64,000 bases of DNA, from the NCBI GenBank assembly GCA_003024175.1, contig MDYQ01000030.1, forward strand, positions 118,199 through 182,198, given 5' to 3'. The stretch comes from Planoprotostelium fungivorum (lineage: Eukaryota > Evosea > Variosea > Cavosteliida > Cavosteliaceae). Numbering within the stretch: the first letter of the stretch is position 1; each line of letters opens with the position of its first letter. The notes below the pieces were generated by a model, which was given only the letters and a program-made list of their open reading frames with translations, did not search any database and was not told the DNA's origin. Below are positions 60,113 to 64,000 of the stretch, one piece after another. A program made the position numbers and the translations under genes.

Positions 60113-60458
60113 GATGATGCGGTGCTGATGTGTCGCAGCGCAAGATTTCGTCGAGGTGGACGAAGTCCGTATCCGCAGTGTCTCTTGTGGGCATAAATTA
60201 GTTCTTGGTCCTTTTCAGTAGTTATGAGTTCTCTACGAGTTCCATCATTGCGGACCAAAGGGGTTAAAAATTAGTTTGCTGTCGCCAACCAACGCACTTG
60301 AGAATAGTGGAGCTGTCAGAATGCGTTAAGAGTTAACGCATCGCCGAGTATTCCCCCGGTCGCATTTACAACCGTTCCGCAAAAAGAGTATATTTATTGT
60401 TTTCCAAGAAAAGTACACGTGACCTCCGTTTTCGCTCTCCTCTCATTCTCTGCCACTC
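60113..60458. promoter_or_regulatory. Upstream region of the zinc-ribbon gene, holding the right repeat arm
   Basis: This spacer lies between the zinc-ribbon start (60112) and the small basic ORF (60459). It contains the right arm at 60152-60279, so promoter sequence of the zinc-ribbon gene is probably part of the inverted repeat. A minus ORF from 60258 overlaps the gene in another frame. Confidence 0.4.
60152..60279 (-). repeat. Right arm of 128-bp inverted repeat
   Basis: Partner of 58989-59116. On the minus strand it reads the same MVRNDGTRRELITTEKDQEL frame pointing inward toward the zinc-ribbon gene. It differs from the left arm at one visible base (tac against tgc codon). Confidence 0.92.
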
Positions 60459-60743
60459 ATGCAAGCACCGACCAGCAACAGAAAACTGCCACCACCCCAA
60501 AAGACCGCTGATGCCATAGAGGCCAAGCATCAATTCAACAAGAGGAGTCGAAGGATAGCTGTTGGGGCGTTCTCCAAGAGGGCAGAGAGCAGCGTCTGTA
60601 TGCAGATAGTAACACAAGACGTACGGATGAATTCACCAGAGTCAAAGAAGAGGAAGCAAGCGAACTCTCCAGTGAAGAGGCCACGAAAGACCAAGAAGGC
60701 CTCGAAACATTCCACCCCATGGTCTCAGCGGCTGGGTCTCTAG
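60459..60743 (+). CDS. Small basic hypothetical protein
   Basis: A single-exon ORF of 94 codons starting MQAPTSNRKLPPPQKTADAI and rich in Lys/Arg, with bipartite nuclear-localisation-like stretches (SKKRKQ, KRPRKTKKASK). No family recognised. It diverges from the zinc-ribbon gene and converges on the SAP gene (stop to stop 68 bp), a spacing that fits a real gene. The composition suggests a nuclear protein, but it could also be a chance ORF. Confidence 0.4.
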   Translation: MQAPTSNRKLPPPQKTADAIEAKHQFNKRSRRIAVGAFSKRAESSVCMQIVTQDVRMNSPESKKRKQANSPVKRPRKTKKASKHSTPWSQRLGL

Positions 60744-60811
60744 AGTGCACAAGAGGACACAAAATAAAAATCCTCTGTCTGATGTCATCATTTCGTACGA
60801 ACCGTGATCAC

Positions 60812-61816
60812 TCACTTACTGAAATCGGATACATCAGTCGATGTGAATCGTTGTACACCCGAAACGAGAATTTCACCTTGGCAACCCGTCGCTTCTTCTT
60901 GAAGCAGATATCGATCCCCTTCTCTGGAGAAAGGATAGCATACGTCGTAGAAGGTCTTCTTCAGAATTGGTTCTATAAACAGTTGGATCTGACTCTTCGT
61001 CATTCTATACTCCCCGTCATCCTCTGAAAAGTGGAAGTGGTAATCCTTCGATGAGATGGAGAACTCGGCCGTAACTGGAACAGGCACAGGATCAATGGAG
61101 ATCTCTTTGTGAAGGGCGTGCTTCATACCTTCTTGTATTTCAGAGTAACGTCCACGTGATAATAACATCGATCGATCGATTAACTCACACTAGAATTGAT
61201 TGTGTGCTCAATCTGATGCAGCATATCTTCGTAACGTCCACGTGATAATAACATCATGTTCTCCCTAATGCAAATCAGCTGACGATCTAAACCCATCGAT
61301 CATGTTCACCTTCCCAACGATTCTGTGATAAAGTTGAAGCACCCTGGAGGAAGTTCCCTCTCCCAATCACTCAGCAGCTCAAATGCTCTATCCTTCATCA
61401 TCAGAGATGATGGAGAGGTACACTCAGACCCACCGCAATTCGTGTGAAGGAACGATAGACGCGATCTGGTAGCTGGCATCCACCAATTTCACACCGATAT
61501 CCTCCGATTCGATTGGATGGATTGTTCTGGCTGAATGCCCCTCTCCCACGTCGTATGATGTGTCTGTCTTTGAACGATGTTTCTTTCCTAATTGAAGGGG
61601 TCAATCTCTCGGTTCGATTTCAATTGCATACGAATCACACTCACTCCATTCCTCTTCGTTATGTGACCAATCTCGGAGGCGCTTCAGCAAGGTGGTACTG
61701 TTACCTTGAACACCCAAGTTACGATTCCCACACATCTCCTTCAATCCGAGAGGAGTTATATGTGTTAACGGTACGAGGAATTCTGGTTCTTTATCTTTGC
61801 TTTCGTTGGGGTCCAT
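60812..61816 (-). CDS. SAP-domain protein
   Basis: A gene of about five exons and roughly 260 residues. The start chosen at 61816 gives MDPNESKDKEPEF (an upstream in-frame ATG at 61900 is possible). A SAP motif follows: ITPLGLKEMCGNRNLGVQGN then TTLLKRLRDW, the helix-turn-helix that binds scaffold-attached DNA. A GTGAGT intron leads to KKHRSKTDTSYDVGEGHSAR, IESEDIGVKLVDASYQIASI and a block beginning DRAFELLSDWERELPPGCFN. After another intron come MMLLSRGRYEDMLHQIEH, then KHALHKEISIDPVPVPVT, an aromatic acidic stretch, and KTFYDVCYPFSREGDRYLL to the stop. Beyond SAP no domain was recognised. A 25-bp sequence of the RGRY exon is repeated inside the following intron (61145-61169 against 61231-61255). 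Confidence 0.6.
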
Positions 61817-62189
61817 CTTATGAAGGGAAGTATGATTGGGCCCATCGGGGTAATTCAATTCCCCTCGGGGAAATAGGCCAGTATCCCCGGCGTTTTCCAT
61901 TCATTTTTGGCCATAGATTATTTTAAAGTGACCATTTTGCCTCATTGTGTCTTTTGTATGATTTGAGTGTATAGATTTCCACACAGACTGCACAAAGCGA
62001 GTACAGAGCGCGCGAACGCTTACAAATGTTTTGCAGAGGATTACTAAACAGAACACAGGAGGCGAGCATTCAGCGCGAGGAGAGTTGTAGAGAAATGGAC
62101 TATAATACCCCCTTTTAATATGATGAAGTGCCAGATTTTTTTTGTGCGCCTGAATACAAATTTGGTGGACCATTTTTGGACTCTCGAAG
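61817..62189. promoter_or_regulatory. Divergent intergenic region SAP gene / TTLL9
   Basis: Promoter region shared by the SAP gene and the TTLL9-type gene. ORFs in it (for example minus 61901-62215) have no recognisable content. No confident core promoter motif was seen. Confidence 0.35.
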
Positions 62190-63907
62190 ATGATGAAGCC
62201 ACCAGTAGCTCGCAAACCCTCTGGCAGGTTTGTATTTCAGGTATATTAGCAATGACGGTCTAGTAGGGATGCTAGGGATAACATGAAAGAAAAGGAGAAG
62301 GAAATCAAAGAGCGAGAAAAGGAAAGAGAGAAGACTCCTCGTGTCCTCAAATACAGATGTTGTTATCGTAACACCATCTGGGACGTTTTGAAGTCGCGAG
62401 GAATGAAGGAATGCACCGAAGGGTGAGGAGTATAGGAGTATCTAACTTCTATACCTGACGACTACAGAGATACAGAATGGGATTTGATGTGGGCGGACAA
62501 GGAATGGATGAGAGATGTGTTCGATCAGCACCACTTGGCCGAACACCAAAGAGTGAACCATTTCAGAAATCACTTTGAGGTAAGAACCGTTGTGATTGCA
62601 CACCTGATGAGTCTTGCCCAGCTGACAAGGAAGGATAATTTGATCAAAAACCTCAAAAGAGCAAAGAGGCAATTGGAAAAAGAGGACAAACATTCGGAGG
62701 CGTCCAAGTACTCTTTCTTCCCAACCACTTATCTATTGCCATCAGAATATGCGCTGTTCCTTGAAGAGTGGAAGAAGCACCCCACTGGTACAGTGTGGAT
62801 TATGAAACCTGTGAGCTGCGGCTGGGAGATTAGTCTCATCCATACAGATTGGGAGGGCTCAAGGGAAGGGGATCTTTTTGTTCAACAAGTTGAACCAAAT
62901 ATCCAACTGGAAGAAGGACTACAAAGGCATGACAACACCCGAAGGAGTGGTGGCACCAGAGGCGTATATCGTCCAACAGGTAAATCGAAAAATTAAAATC
63001 GCTAACATGGCAGTACCTGCATAATCCATATCTGGTCGGAGGAAAGAAGTTCGATATGAGAATCTATGCATTGGTGACCTCTTATTACCCCCTCAAATGC
63101 TATGTCCACCGAAGTGGCTTCGCACGCTTCTCAAACCATCGTTACTCTAATGATATCTCTAATATCACCAACAACTGTACGCTTCATCAAAGTGATATCA
63201 CTGATCGTCATGTAGATGTACACCTGACCAATGTTGCTGTGCAGAAGACATCCAAATCTTATCACGCTGCTGGCTGCAAGTGGAACGTGCGCAACTTGAG
63301 ACAATTTCTGATCTCAAAACACGGCCAAGAGGCTGTCAATGAACTGTTCTGGGAGGTGTGTATCAAACCGAGGAGAATAGACCACTCACTCCAACGAGGT
63401 ACAGCAAGTCATCCTGCGAGCCTTATGCGCCGTCCAGAGAGTGATGATCAATGACAAGCACTGCTTTGAGATGTACGGATACGACATCATCCTCGACGCC
63501 AATCTCAAGCCGTGGCTTCTAGAAGTCAACGCATCACCCTCCCTGTCAGCGGATACCGAAGAGGATCACACCCTCAAGTTTGGCGTCCTCAACGATGTAC
63601 TCGACATCATCGACTTCGAACACAAGTGAGTGCCATTCCCATCTGTCGGTGTTTCGATGAAGGTTCCTGTGAAACGACGATGTGTATGGTACTGATGGAG
63701 GACAGACTGAAGGGAAACGAGGAGCACATGGGGGGCTTTGATCTGATCTACGACCAAGCGACGGGTTTCAACGCTGAGACATCCTATCTGGGGTTCCACG
63801 TGAAGCCAAGAGACATCAATGTCCCCCGGACACTTGGAAAGAATCCCCAATCCATCGAGACCGTGAGGTACAACCAGAGGGTGCAACAGACCTCTCAGCC
63901 CATCTGA
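62190..63907 (+). CDS. TTLL9: Tubulin polyglutamylase, TTLL9-type
   Basis: A tubulin-tyrosine-ligase-like enzyme that adds glutamate side chains to tubulin. About 440 residues. The start at 62190 gives MMKPPVARKPSGR, then a Lys/Glu-rich stretch and the TTL core: VLKYRCCYRNTIWDVLKSRG, DTEWDLMWADKEWMRDVF, VNHFRNHFE joined to LTRKDNLIKNLKR, SFFPTTYLLPSEY. The nucleotide motif is WIMKP joined by a 40-bp intron to IGRAQGKGIFLF. Then come NPYLVGGKKFDMRIYALVTS, GFARFSNHRY, VDVHLTNVAVQKTS, CFEMYGYDIILDANLKPWLL and EVNASPSLSADTEED, the last two holding metal-binding Asp, Glu and Asn. It is close to TTLL9 throughout. TTLL9 acts on axonemal tubulin, so its presence fits a lineage with, or descended from, flagellated cells. 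Confidence 0.93.
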
Positions 63908-64000
63908 TACCCACCCTGAGGGAAACGTTCATCGGAAGAGTAGGATGGATGATGAAAGAGTAGTGGATGCATAGTGAAATAGTAAAGAATGAAGAAAGAG
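63908..64000. other. 3' flank of the TTLL9-type gene
   Basis: Ninety-three bases after the stop, A/G-rich, with no further feature visible before the window ends. Confidence 0.6.

Noticed and set aside
59815-60258. A 147-codon minus ORF starting MVRNDGTRRELITT, overlapping the zinc-ribbon gene
   Set aside because: It runs in a different frame from the zinc-ribbon exon. Only the part in the repeat arm is shared with the other arm, so it was recorded with the repeat rather than as a gene.
61901-62215. A 104-codon minus ORF upstream of the SAP gene
   Set aside because: No recognisable content and it overlaps the first codons of the TTLL9-type gene.
1-64000. tRNA, rRNA genes, CRISPR arrays, prokaryotic operons
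   Set aside because: None could be recognised by eye. Introns and protein families show nuclear eukaryotic DNA, so CRISPR and operon calls are not expected. A covariance-model search for tRNA and snRNA would be needed to exclude small RNAs.

Overview
The window is nuclear DNA of a unicellular eukaryote. It is gene-dense, and almost every gene is cut by short spliceosomal introns, about 37-115 bp, mostly GTGAGT-like at the 5' end and CAG or TAG at the 3' end. The protein set includes a PEX19 with a CaaX box, RAD23, ribosomal protein eL38, a SMARCAL1-type annealing helicase, LSD1, a class III cyclase, gelsolin repeats, a TTLL9-type polyglutamylase, a CEMIP-like G8 protein and tripeptidyl-peptidase I. 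With the very short intergenic spaces this fits an amoebozoan, for example a protostelid-type amoeba. That placement is an inference from gene content. No phylogeny could be run.

Layout. Bases 1-4.4 kb are poor in recognisable genes and hold an old direct repeat and weak SAP-like ORF fragments. From 4.4 to 12.7 kb come a solitary cohesin STAG-like fragment and then, on the minus strand, tripeptidyl-peptidase I, an LSD1-type demethylase that splices in frame into a SETD2-type SRI domain, and an aspartate/glutamate-type mitochondrial carrier. From 12.8 to 23 kb, on the plus strand, are a giant coiled-coil IQ/DUF4378 (CEP350-like) protein and a membrane adenylate/guanylate cyclase. From 23 to 32.4 kb there are a MITE-like repeat, a small secreted Cys-rich protein, a G8/beta-helix CEMIP-like surface protein, a hevein-domain chitinase-like protein and a histidine acid phosphatase. 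From 32.5 to 43.6 kb are eL38 and PEX19 (divergent pair), SMARCAL1, a sugar porter that contains an assembly join (N at 40470 inside a 220-bp duplication), a Con-6 protein and a phytanoyl-CoA dioxygenase-like protein. From 44 to 57.6 kb are a second MITE copy, a C2-coiled coil-gelsolin protein, a GH15 glucoamylase-like enzyme, RAD23, and a TOG/CLASP-like region that appears to splice into a kinesin-7 motor. From 57.6 to 64 kb are a frameshifted small membrane or secreted protein, a zinc-ribbon gene bracketed by near-perfect 128-bp inverted repeats, a SAP-domain gene and TTLL9.

The genes are not one pathway. Recurrent themes are microtubules (TOG-kinesin, TTLL9, the CEP350-like protein), chromatin and DNA maintenance (LSD1-SRI, SMARCAL1, RAD23, SAP and STAG pieces) and secreted or surface digestion of polymers (TPP1, chitinase-like, acid phosphatase, GH15, CEMIP-like).

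The two observations most worth checking are gene fusions inferred from splice-compatible reading frames: LSD1 with SRI (7790-11256) and TOG domain with kinesin-7 (53180-57593). All exon boundaries were read by eye from frame, GT-AG signals and family motifs, so individual junctions may be off by a few bases.
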